A stretch of DNA of 64,000 nt, from assembly GCA_023428695.1 (NCBI GenBank), contig JAEYWY010000030.1:1-64000 (forward strand), written 5' to 3'. The stretch comes from Bacteroidota bacterium (GTDB lineage: Bacteria > Bacteroidota > Bacteroidia > Cytophagales > Cyclobacteriaceae). The notes under the pieces are model-generated. The model was not told the DNA's origin, did not search any database, and saw only the letters and a list, made by a program, of their open reading frames with translations. Numbering within the stretch: the first letter of the stretch is position 1; every line of letters begins with the position of its first letter. Below, piece after piece: positions 1 to 8,480 of this stretch. A program made the translations under genes and the position numbers.

Positions 1-2040
1 GTTCCACCGTGATTCAATCCGGCTTAACAGCCCCGGTAATTCCTCTTCGCGGTAGCGGATAAGCAACAGGCGTTCCGCTCCCCAGACATGTGCTTTGAGA
101 TGATAGAACACGACTGGTTCAACATTCTGACGCATACCCTGGAAATGTACATCGCGAACAACACCGATCACCGGCCGCGCGCCAACATCCGGGTCTCCGT
201 AAGCGATCTTCCGCCCGATTGCATCCTCAGGTGTCCAGCCCAATACTTTCGCGGTTGCTTCATTGATGATCAGGTGGTTTTCATCGGCAGGATTGTTCTC
301 ATCAAAGCCGCGCCCGCTCAACAGCGGAATTTGCGTTGTCTGAAGAAAGTGTTCATCCACCTTGTACTGTGCAAGCGTAAACTTGCGGTCATCGCCTTCG
401 GTACTGAAAATGTCTTCGGAACCATATCGGAAGTCCGCAGACACTGCTGCATCGGTAACGCCAGGATATTTTCTGATTTCATTTCTGAACGATTCCAACT
501 GTTCGCCAAGCCGGGATGCGCGGTCGATGACAAGAAGGTTTTCTTTTGCAAATCCCAGATCGGCATTCATAAAGAAACTGATCTGCTCAAACACAATCAG
601 CGTTCCGGCCATCAATGCAATGGAAATTGCAAATTGAAAGACAACGAGAGTATTCCGAATTCGCGAAGACTTGAACCCGGTGGCGATCTTTCCCTTCAAA
701 ACTTCGGCGGGACGAAACGACGTGAGATAAAACGATGGATAGAGTCCGGCCAGGAATCCGGTGGCAAGCGCAAATATCAGGGTAATAGCCACGAGCCAAA
801 ACAGATTAAAATGTGCCAACGGAACTTCAATCCCCAACGGAATCAATGCCAGCCGGAGTATTTCCATCACACCCAACCCCAGCACCATTGCGATAAGCGT
901 TATGAAGATATGCTCGAACTGGAACTGAAGAATCAATGACATCCGCGTGACCCCAAGTGACTTTTTTACACCCACTTCTTTCGCCCGGTTTGCTGCACGC
1001 GCCGTAGAAAGATTAATAAAATTCACGACGGCGATCAGGAGAATAAACACACCCACAGAACCCAGGATTACAACGTACCGGATGTCGCCTGTCCGTCCAA
1101 GCCTGTTTCCGATAGCCATGGGATCCGAAGGAGATCCCGAATAAAGGTGAATATCTTTTACGGGTTGGAGATACAGACTCCAGCTGCCTTTCTCGCGAAG
1201 AAACTCTTCGTAATCCATACCCAGCATTTTGAAAGTAGCAGGTGCATGACGATCGCCGAAGTTGTTCAACTTCTCTTTCATGGCAGCAACGTCAGTGCCA
1301 GGGCGTAACCTCACGTACGTGACAACCTGCGTCCATATCCAACTCCATTCAAATTGTTTTACGGCAGGATTTGTCGGCATCGACAACAGGTAATCGAAAT
1401 TGAAGTGCATGTTCTTCGGCTGCTCTTCGGTTACACCTGTTACTTCAATAAGTAATTTACCGTTGCTGTTTCCCTCTCCTTCGGTACCGGCGAGTATACC
1501 ATCTTCACCAAGTTGCAGTTGCTTCCCAAGCGCGGGTTCGTTGCCAAAGAACTTCATCGCTGCCTCCGGTGACAGGACCACCTTGTTCGTTCCCAAAAGC
1601 GCCGTCTTCGGGTTTCCTTCACGGAGGGGAATGTTGAAAAATGAAAAGAAGTTTGAATCAGCGGCAAAAATGTTATCGAATCGTTCATTGAATGCGCGCG
1701 TCTCGCCACTCTCCGTGGTGTAACGCATTGTATATCCGCCGGGAGTGTTAATGCGCAACACCTCTTCTATCTCCGGAAACTCCTCACGCAGCGCAAATGC
1801 AACTGCCGGGCCCGTTGAGTGAAAAACGCCGCCGCCGGAACGCCATATATGAGTCATGTTAACGCGAAACGTTCTGTCACCGTGAGGGTGTTGCGTATCA
1901 AATGACAACTGGTATTTGACGAATAGCAGAAGTATCAGGCTGGTTCCCAGTCCGAGGGCAAGCCCGCCTATTTTGATCAGCGAATAAATTCCGTCACGGC
2001 GGATGTTACGAAGAGACGAACTGAGAAATCGGATATTCAT
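1..2040 (-). CDS. FtsX/MacB-type ABC transporter permease (3' part cut by window edge)
   Basis: The minus strand is open from an ATG at 2040 to the window edge, about 680 codons with no stop, so the C-terminus is missing. The N-terminus (MNIRFLSSSLRNIRRDGI) runs into a first membrane helix, then a large extracytoplasmic MacB-type domain, then several hydrophobic segments near residues 310-440 separated by a motif resembling RAKEVGVKKSLG, which is the FtsX-family signature. A second periplasmic domain follows. Family knowledge: such permeases work with a separate ATPase in lipid, lipoprotein or peptide export or in stress sensing; no ATPase is in view. It starts 22 bases after the stop of the homologous permease upstream, so the two are probably one operon. 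Substrate unknown. Confidence 0.85.
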   Translation of the reverse strand, partial: MNIRFLSSSLRNIRRDGIYSLIKIGGLALGLGTSLILLLFVKYQLSFDTQHPHGDRTFRVNMTHIWRSGGGVFHSTGPAVAFALREEFPEIEEVLRINTPGGYTMRYTTESGETRAFNERFDNIFAADSNFFSFFNIPLREGNPKTALLGTNKVVLSPEAAMKFFGNEPALGKQLQLGEDGILAGTEGEGNSNGKLLIEVTGVTEEQPKNMHFNFDYLLSMPTNPAVKQFEWSWIWTQVVTYVRLRPGTDVAAMKEKLNNFGDRHAPATFKMLGMDYEEFLREKGSWSLYLQPVKDIHLYSGSPSDPMAIGNRLGRTGDIRYVVILGSVGVFILLIAVVNFINLSTARAANRAKEVGVKKSLGVTRMSLILQFQFEHIFITLIAMVLGLGVMEILRLALIPLGIEVPLAHFNLFWLVAITLIFALATGFLAGLYPSFYLTSFRPAEVLKGKIATGFKSSRIRNTLVVFQFAISIALMAGTLIVFEQISFFMNADLGFAKENLLVIDRASRLGEQLESFRNEIRKYPGVTDAAVSADFRYGSEDIFSTEGDDRKFTLAQYKVDEHFLQTTQIPLLSGRGFDENNPADENHLIINEATAKVLGWTPEDAIGRKIAYGDPDVGARPVIGVVRDVHFQGMRQNVEPVVFYHLKAHVWGAERLLLIRYREEELPGLLSRIESRWN

Positions 2041-2062
2041 TGATGGCTTGATTTAGTTTGAA

Positions 2063-4492
2063 TTATTCACTTCGAAGCGTATCAGCCGGATTAGCACTTG
2101 CTGCGCGATACGACCGGTAACTAATTGTCACAACCGAGACGATAACGGTTGCCAGAAGACTAATGACGTAGACCGACCAATGAATCGAAACGTGATAGGG
2201 AAAGTTTTCCAGCCACTGGTTCATTAGTAACCATGCCACCGGGGCGGCAATTAAAAAGGAGACAAGAATCAACTTGAGGAAACCCGTTGAGAACAATACG
2301 AGAATGCTGCTCACTGTGGCACCCATGACCTTTCGGATACCTACTTCCCTGAGACGCTGACTTGCCATAAACGAGACCAATCCATAGAGACCCAGGCACG
2401 CTACGAAAATCGATACACCGGAGAAAATGCGCATCAGCGTAAGCGTGCGCTCATCCTGCCTGTAAAGACGTTCAAGATTTTGATCGAGGAACCCAAATTC
2501 GAAGTAGTAATCCGGATAGGTGTTCAGCCAATGTTCCTTTACATAATCGATTACGCCGGTAAGGTCGCTCCCGCTCACCTTTATCCCACCCTCGAAGTAA
2601 AATTCGGGCAGGTTTAGCAGGACGACCGGACCGATGGAATTGTGCAACGACGAGACATGAAAGTCACGTACCACGCCGATCACTTCAGCATTGATAGAAT
2701 TCACACCGGTTGTGATCCGTTGACCCACGATGTCTTCCGCGTTTGCATATCCCAGCGTTTTCGCAGCAGTTTCATTAACCAGATAAACATACCGTCTCTG
2801 GTCATCCGGCAACGAAGGCTCTGTCATTTTTTCCTCATTTTCAGTAAACCATCTTCCGGCTACGAGGGATAGACCATAGGTTTCGAGATAATGGACGTCG
2901 ACTACTTTCACCTGAGTACCGTATCGCTCACCGTCCGGATCATCTGATCGGAACAGACTCGTTCCGAAATTGTTGTCTGAGGTCGGAGCACCGATCGAAA
3001 AAGAAACTGACGTCACCGAAGGATGCTGAAGGAGTCTTTCCTTCAGGGGTTCCAGCTTTTGCTTATCGTTCTCCGGGAGCGGAAAGACAATCACAGCGTT
3101 TTTTTCAAATCCCAGCGGCTTGTTCATGAAGAATTCCATCTGATCCGAAATCACCATCGTTCCGATAATCAACAACTGCGCGATAAGAAACTGACAGACT
3201 ACGAGTATTCGCCGGACTGAAGCTCCGTCTCCGGAAGACGACGCGTTCCTTCCCCGCAGCACGGATGCCGGGCTGTAACGGGAGAGAACGAAAGACGGGT
3301 AACATCCGGCCAGTAAGGTTGTGATACCCACCAGGCAAACGAGGAAAATCAGCAATGTATAATTGGAAAACAGGTTGAGTTGAAGCTGTTTACCCATGAA
3401 TCCGCTTAGCCATGGCGTAACCCATTCGGCAATGCCGAGAGATATGATCACTGCAAACAAAATAATGACACCGGTCTCTGCCAGGAAGTAGACCGCCAGC
3501 TGGCGTCGCGCGGCGCCTAATGTTTTGCGAATGCCAACTTCGCGGGACTTGCGTGTACCCATGGCGGTACTAAGGTTGACGAAATTGATACAAGCAATGG
3601 CCAGCATGAACACCGCGAGAAGCCCCATAATAGCAACCTCGCTAAACGACACATTGCGTGCGGGCCCCGGATTTTCCAGGTAGACGGTACTGAAGTGTAT
3701 TTCATTCAAAGGCTGCAGCAGAAAACTTCTGCTTTCGGCGTCTTCCTTTTTGAAGTACTTTTTGACAAGCGGAACAAGACGAGCCTCGACTTCTGATTCA
3801 GTGACTTCTTCCGGAAGGCGTACGTATGCGTACCCGGCTGACGTCATCTTCCAGCTGTCGAGTGGAAAACCGCCGACGAAACCGGGTGTAAGTGATTGCA
3901 TTGAAATCACCACATTGAACTGAATGTGAGAGTTGGCAGGGGCGTCACGTAACAGACCCACAATTTCAATATCGACATCGTTGTTGACTATGAAACGCGC
4001 AGGCAACTTGTCAGCTATACCCAACGTTGCTGCCAGCGATTCGGTGATGAATGCCTTTCCGTGTTGTCCTAGCTCGATTCTCGGATTTCCTGACAATACT
4101 TCAAAATCGAAAACCTCGAAGAAGAGCGAATCTGCAAACAGGATATTTTCAACTTTGAACTTTTCGTCGTCCTGACGAAGTTCCCCCTCTCCTGCATAGT
4201 GGATTTGAGTTGCCAGCGGAACCTCTGGAAAGTCATCCCGAAATGCCTTCATAAACGGATAGGGCGTAACTGAACCGGCATAATCGCCAGTACTACTGCG
4301 GTCGTGATCAACTACGCGATAGATATTCGCATAGTCACGGTGCATGTGATCAAAGCTCATTTCGAACTCGATCACGAGAAAGATCAGAATGCAGGCGGTA
4401 AGCCCAATAGTCAATCCAAGAATGTTAATGAGAAAGAATCCCCGGTTACGGGAGAAGTTCCGAAGGGCGAGTAATAGATAATTTTTCAGCAT
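2063..4492 (-). CDS. FtsX/MacB-type ABC transporter permease
   Basis: About 809 residues. The N-terminus MLKNYLLLALRNFSRNRGF is typical of the family. I chose the ATG at 4492; an in-frame TTG two codons upstream (4498) is less likely. It has a first membrane helix, a MacB-like periplasmic domain, three helices near residues 285-430 with the motif SREVGIRKTLGAARRQL, a second periplasmic domain, and a final three-helix FtsX block containing LREVGIRKVMGA. The protein is therefore a duplicated FtsX unit without an ATPase. It lies upstream of a second such permease on the same strand. It is divergent from an NtrC-type regulator; the 165-base gap has a candidate sigma-54 promoter, suggesting control by that regulator (inference). 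Substrate not predictable. Confidence 0.88.
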   Translation of the reverse strand: MLKNYLLLALRNFSRNRGFFLINILGLTIGLTACILIFLVIEFEMSFDHMHRDYANIYRVVDHDRSSTGDYAGSVTPYPFMKAFRDDFPEVPLATQIHYAGEGELRQDDEKFKVENILFADSLFFEVFDFEVLSGNPRIELGQHGKAFITESLAATLGIADKLPARFIVNNDVDIEIVGLLRDAPANSHIQFNVVISMQSLTPGFVGGFPLDSWKMTSAGYAYVRLPEEVTESEVEARLVPLVKKYFKKEDAESRSFLLQPLNEIHFSTVYLENPGPARNVSFSEVAIMGLLAVFMLAIACINFVNLSTAMGTRKSREVGIRKTLGAARRQLAVYFLAETGVIILFAVIISLGIAEWVTPWLSGFMGKQLQLNLFSNYTLLIFLVCLVGITTLLAGCYPSFVLSRYSPASVLRGRNASSSGDGASVRRILVVCQFLIAQLLIIGTMVISDQMEFFMNKPLGFEKNAVIVFPLPENDKQKLEPLKERLLQHPSVTSVSFSIGAPTSDNNFGTSLFRSDDPDGERYGTQVKVVDVHYLETYGLSLVAGRWFTENEEKMTEPSLPDDQRRYVYLVNETAAKTLGYANAEDIVGQRITTGVNSINAEVIGVVRDFHVSSLHNSIGPVVLLNLPEFYFEGGIKVSGSDLTGVIDYVKEHWLNTYPDYYFEFGFLDQNLERLYRQDERTLTLMRIFSGVSIFVACLGLYGLVSFMASQRLREVGIRKVMGATVSSILVLFSTGFLKLILVSFLIAAPVAWLLMNQWLENFPYHVSIHWSVYVISLLATVIVSVVTISYRSYRAASANPADTLRSE

Positions 4493-4516
4493 CCTCAAGA
4501 TTTTTGTTCCAGCCTT

Positions 4517-4532
4517 TCCAACAATCCTGCCA
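4517..4532 (-). promoter_or_regulatory. candidate sigma-54 promoter for the permease operon
   Basis: Read on the minus strand this is TGGCAGGATTGTTGGA, close to the -24/-12 consensus TGGCACG-N4-TTGCA. The -24 GG is intact, but the usual GC of the -12 element is GG, so the match is imperfect. It would place transcription start about 13 bases before the ATG at 4492. Support comes from the divergent neighbour, a sigma-54 activator with an intact GAFTDA loop. Confidence 0.45.
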
Positions 4533-4595
4533 CGTCGGTAATTTACTGAATATTAATCATTTACATTAGAACGGCGCGCGCGAGTTCTATGAATC

Positions 4596-4613
4596 TGTAT
4601 CGTTTCTGATACA
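4596..4613. promoter_or_regulatory. inverted repeat, candidate upstream activator site
   Basis: TGTATC, six bases (GTTTCT), then GATACA: a perfect 6+6 inverted repeat. A further GATACA half-site lies at 4631-4636. It sits 64 or more bases upstream of the candidate -24 element at 4532, a usual place for an NtrC-family enhancer site. Binding by the regulator encoded at 4658-6025 is inferred from position. Confidence 0.4.
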
Positions 4614-4657
4614 CGTGCACGTTTGAATTTGATACAAAATCGGTACTTTCAAACATA

Positions 4658-6025
4658 ATGACTCCCGCCAAAATCCTGATTGTTGACGACGATGCTGACG
4701 TACTTCAGAGTGCAAGAATGTTCCTCAAGCAGGAATTTGCAACAGTCACGATCGAAGAAAACCCAGGACGGCTGTTAAATGACATTCCCATTCCCGAATA
4801 TGACGCGATACTACTCGACATGAATTTTGGGAATGGCGTCAACGACGGCGAAGAAGGATTCCGATGGCTTGAGCATATACGTACCGTTGATCCGAATGCT
4901 GTTGTTATCCTGATCACGGCGTACGGCGAAGTCGACCTGGCAGTGCGTGCCATGAAAAAAGGAGCCGTCGATTTTATCACCAAACCGTGGAAGAATCAAA
5001 AACTACTGGGAACGATTCACGCCGCACTTCAGCTCCGTGACTCCCGAAAGCAAGTCGAAAGACTCAAACAGACGCAACAGGCATTGACCGGAGAGATTGA
5101 CGGACAATTCTCCGAATTCGTTGGTACCTCGCCGGCTATACGCAGAGTGCACGACATCATTGATCGTGTCGCTGAAACCGACGCAGACGTACTGATACTC
5201 GGCGAGAACGGAACCGGCAAGGAACTCGTCGCGCGGGCAATTCACAGGAAGTCGTTACGAAAAAGCAACATCTTCATGGGTGTTGACCTTGGTGCGTTGA
5301 CCGAAACGCTTTTTGAGAGCGAGCTTTTTGGATATGTCAAGGGTGCTTTTACCGATGCGCGCCAGGACAAGGCCGGGCGCATCGAAGCGGCTGACACCGG
5401 TACGTTATTTCTCGATGAAATCGGAAACCTCTCGCTCCCCCTGCAGGCGAAGTTGCTCACCGTCCTCCAGCAGCGCAGGATTATCCGACTCGGCGCAACG
5501 CGCGACACTCCGGTTGACTTTCGTCTGATCTGCGCGACCAACATGGATCTGCACGACATGGTTGCCAGGAAAGCATTCCGCCAGGATTTACTGTACCGGA
5601 TCAACACTGTCGAAATACGTGTCCCCTCTTTACGCGAAAGACCGGAAGACATCGGACCGTTATTGGAATACTTTCTGAATCGTTACGCACAAAAATACCG
5701 CCGCACCGGTCTGCGACTTGACAAATCCCTGATAACGAAGCTGCGCAAGTATCCATGGCCGGGGAACATACGCGAACTACAACACGCCGTTGAACGGGCC
5801 GTCATCCTGAATGAAGGCAAAGTCATATCTTCAGCGGAACTCTTCATTCACGGCGGACATCACCACCGGCAATCAGTTAACGAACCACGTACCATGGATG
5901 AAATGGAAAAACAATTCATACGCGAATCATTAAACCAGCACGAAGGAAATGTGACAAACACTGCACGCACGCTGGGCATGACGAGAACCGCATTATACCG
6001 GAGAATGAAAAAACACGGCCTCTGA
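4658..6025 (+). CDS. sigma-54-dependent response regulator, NtrC/ZraR type
   Basis: 455 residues with the full NtrC layout. The receiver domain (about 5-125) has the acidic pair D10-D12, phospho-acceptor D54, T87 and K109. The AAA+ domain (about 155-385) has Walker A GENGTGKE at 182-189, the sigma-54 contact loop GAFTDA at 229-234 and Walker B LFLDEIG around 250-256. A Fis-type helix-turn-helix is at about 420-452. All key residues for phosphorylation, ATP hydrolysis and sigma-54 contact are present, so it should be a working activator. The kinase gene follows after 3 bases. The divergent permease genes with a candidate sigma-54 promoter are the obvious local target (inference). Confidence 0.93.
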   Translation: MTPAKILIVDDDADVLQSARMFLKQEFATVTIEENPGRLLNDIPIPEYDAILLDMNFGNGVNDGEEGFRWLEHIRTVDPNAVVILITAYGEVDLAVRAMKKGAVDFITKPWKNQKLLGTIHAALQLRDSRKQVERLKQTQQALTGEIDGQFSEFVGTSPAIRRVHDIIDRVAETDADVLILGENGTGKELVARAIHRKSLRKSNIFMGVDLGALTETLFESELFGYVKGAFTDARQDKAGRIEAADTGTLFLDEIGNLSLPLQAKLLTVLQQRRIIRLGATRDTPVDFRLICATNMDLHDMVARKAFRQDLLYRINTVEIRVPSLRERPEDIGPLLEYFLNRYAQKYRRTGLRLDKSLITKLRKYPWPGNIRELQHAVERAVILNEGKVISSAELFIHGGHHHRQSVNEPRTMDEMEKQFIRESLNQHEGNVTNTARTLGMTRTALYRRMKKHGL

Positions 6026-6028
6026 CTG

Positions 6029-7423
6029 ATGATTCTCAGGCATTTCTATATCGGCGTCGTTGTGAGGGTTCTGCTTCTCTTGGGCAACGTTTTGCTTATT
6101 GCGTTGATCTTCGGAAATGCCGGGTTGTTTTTCAATCAGCTCATTCTTATTGGCGCTCTCGTATTCCAGACGGTTGAACTCATTCGTTATGTTAATCATA
6201 CGAATCGGGAAGTAGCTCGTTTCGTATATGCGCTCCGCCATGACGATTTCTCAGTTTCATTTCAGAAAGGACTCGCCGGCAGGTCCTTCATTGAAATGCA
6301 TCGCAGCTTCTCTGATTTGCTTGACGCGTATAAGCAGGTGAAAATTGAAAAGGAAGTTCAGTTTCAGTTTCTCCAAAAACTCGTTGATCAGCTTACTGTT
6401 GGTATCATCGCCCTGGAAGAAGAACAAATCGTGCTGATCAATCCCGCCGCGCAATCGATTTTAAAAGCACAAGGCAGCCGTGACTGGCGGCTCATCCAAC
6501 AACGCAATCCATTGCTGGCCAACACCATTGACACTATCGGCAATTCTGGAAGAAGATTACTTGAAGTTGTGGATGCAGGCGAAACAAAGACATTTGCTAT
6601 CGATGTGTCGACGCTTACTATTCTCGAAAAACGAAACAGGCTTGTTACCCTACAGGATATCAATTCCGAAATTGAGCAAAAGGAAATTGAAGCCTGGCAC
6701 AAACTGATTCGGATACTCACCCACGAGATCATGAACTCTTTGACTCCAGTGACATCACTTACGGAAACAATGCAAGGCATTCTGACGACGAAGGGCAACC
6801 CAAAGAGTGTTGCAGAACTAACCGACGAGAGCATCCGCGACATTCGGTTCTCGCTGGATACAATTCATAAAAGAAGTGAGGGCCTTTTGCATTTTGTTGA
6901 AAGCTACCGCCAGCTTACGCGGGTTCCCAAACCAGCGCCACAACCGGTTCGCATCGGCGATCTTTACAATCATATCGCAAATCTTTTTTCCGTGCAGACC
7001 AAACATGAAGGTATTGAAGTGACAATCAACGTCGAACCGGAAGACCTGGCGATTGCACTGGATCGAAACCTGATTGAACAGGCAATCATCAACCTTGTTT
7101 CCAACAGCGCTTACGCATTGGTTTCGGCGGAAAAGAAGTCGATCGTGCTGGCTGCGTACAGGAAAGACGGCGTCGTCGTTCTTGAAGTAACCGATACCGG
7201 AAAAGGTATCACCGAAAAAGAAATGAAAGAAATTTTTATACCGTTCTTCACAACAAGGAAAAATGGTTCGGGTATTGGTCTTAGTTTAACGAAACAAATT
7301 GTGAGTCTGCATGGGGGCAGGATAACGGTAACATCTACCCCATCTTACGGTACCAGTTTCTTCCTTCGATTTGAAGACCAGTCTGACACCGGCATTCAGA
7401 AACCACAAAATGTTATTGCATGA
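6029..7423 (+). CDS. sensor histidine kinase, NtrY-like
   Basis: 464 residues. Two adjacent membrane helices occupy residues about 8-50, leaving almost no periplasmic loop, so it probably senses a signal in or at the membrane. A PAS-like region follows at about 110-210. The H-box reads LTHEIMNSLTP with H232 as phospho-acceptor, the form seen in NtrY-like kinases. The ATPase domain has an N-box (IINLVSNSAYAL), G1 (DTGKGI) and G2 (GSGIGLSL). It lies 3 bases after the NtrC-type regulator, its evident partner, and overlaps the following aldo/keto reductase by an ATGA, so the three genes are translationally coupled. Confidence 0.92.
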   Translation: MILRHFYIGVVVRVLLLLGNVLLIALIFGNAGLFFNQLILIGALVFQTVELIRYVNHTNREVARFVYALRHDDFSVSFQKGLAGRSFIEMHRSFSDLLDAYKQVKIEKEVQFQFLQKLVDQLTVGIIALEEEQIVLINPAAQSILKAQGSRDWRLIQQRNPLLANTIDTIGNSGRRLLEVVDAGETKTFAIDVSTLTILEKRNRLVTLQDINSEIEQKEIEAWHKLIRILTHEIMNSLTPVTSLTETMQGILTTKGNPKSVAELTDESIRDIRFSLDTIHKRSEGLLHFVESYRQLTRVPKPAPQPVRIGDLYNHIANLFSVQTKHEGIEVTINVEPEDLAIALDRNLIEQAIINLVSNSAYALVSAEKKSIVLAAYRKDGVVVLEVTDTGKGITEKEMKEIFIPFFTTRKNGSGIGLSLTKQIVSLHGGRITVTSTPSYGTSFFLRFEDQSDTGIQKPQNVIA

Positions 7424-8253
7424 GCATTCTCAGGCGCAAAATTCCGTCAACGGGGGAAGAACTTCCGGTGATCGGCCTTGGCACGTGGCAGACATTTGAT
7501 ACAGGAACAACCTCATATGAACCTGAACAATTGACTGCGGTTCTTTCCACACTGGTGGAAGGCGGAGGCAGTGTTGTTGACAGTTCTCCCATGTATGGCA
7601 GGTCGGAAGAAACAGTCGGACATTTGTCTACGCAGGCGAACATCAACGACAGGCTGTTTATCGCAACCAAGGTGTGGTGCACGGGCAAGGAAGAGGGTGT
7701 GGAGCAGGTAAAGCAATCTATGCAAAGGCTGCGGCGAGATACACTTGATCTTGTACAGGTGCACAACCTTAAGGACTGGCAAACACACCTTCCGACGCTG
7801 CGCGAGTGCAAAGAAAAAGGATTAATCCGGTATACCGGAATTACGCATTACGCAGAAAGCGCCTACGAACAGGTTGAAGTGATCTTACGCCGCGAAAGGG
7901 TAGATTTCCTTCAGATAAACTATTCCGTCGACGCACGTAAAGCTGAAGAGCGGCTCTTTCCAATGGCCAAAGACAAGAACGTAGCCGTGATTATCAACCG
8001 GCCGTTCCAGGAAGGTGCGCTTCTGAGACGGCTTTCGCGGAACCGTGTTCCGGAATGGGCTGCAAGCTTCGGGTGTGAAACCTGGAGTGAGTTGTTATTG
8101 AAGTTCATCATCTCGCACCCTGCAGTCACATGCGTTATTCCCGCGACGTCAAGCCCCTACCATATGGAGAGCAACCTTCGCGTGGCCACACAGCAACCGT
8201 CTGATGACCGCGTACGGTTAGAGTTGGCCCGTCTGATCATGGAACAATGTTAA
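7420..8253 (+). CDS. aldo/keto reductase
   Basis: 277 residues, the usual size for a single-domain NAD(P)H-dependent aldo/keto reductase. The catalytic tetrad is visible: D54 and Y59 (VVDSSPMYGRSEE), K84 (FIATKVW) and H115 (LVQVHNL). The C-terminal cofactor region VIPATSSPYHMESNL is also present. There is no signal peptide, so it is cytosolic as predicted. The ATG overlaps the kinase stop by 4 bases, tying its expression to the two-component system. Substrate unknown. Why a reductase should be coupled to an NtrC/NtrY pair is not evident; it may simply share the promoter. Confidence 0.88.
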   Translation: MSILRRKIPSTGEELPVIGLGTWQTFDTGTTSYEPEQLTAVLSTLVEGGGSVVDSSPMYGRSEETVGHLSTQANINDRLFIATKVWCTGKEEGVEQVKQSMQRLRRDTLDLVQVHNLKDWQTHLPTLRECKEKGLIRYTGITHYAESAYEQVEVILRRERVDFLQINYSVDARKAEERLFPMAKDKNVAVIINRPFQEGALLRRLSRNRVPEWAASFGCETWSELLLKFIISHPAVTCVIPATSSPYHMESNLRVATQQPSDDRVRLELARLIMEQC

Positions 8254-8480
8254 TAACCTGACCCGGATTAATTCCATCGATAAAATATTCTCCAAAAAAT
8301 CAATGACGGTGCAATGTCAATTGTTGGATTTTTGAATCAATTCCCTAATTTTAAAAACGTGTGTTACCCCGGTTGATGAGAAGTTGTTCGGAATCCCCCA
8401 CCAGGCAGAAAAAGGATTTATCCGGTTTGCTCTTCGAACGATCTGATTGTGGTGCCGCCTAAACTTTATCGATTCAGTGC

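Noticed and set aside
88..939. A 283-codon plus-strand frame at the left edge
   Set aside because: It lies antisense to the permease gene, whose minus-strand frame shows the expected FtsX domains. The plus-strand product has no recognisable feature.
5242..5652. A 136-codon minus-strand frame inside the response regulator gene
   Set aside because: Antisense to the AAA+ domain; Ser/Arg-rich without features.
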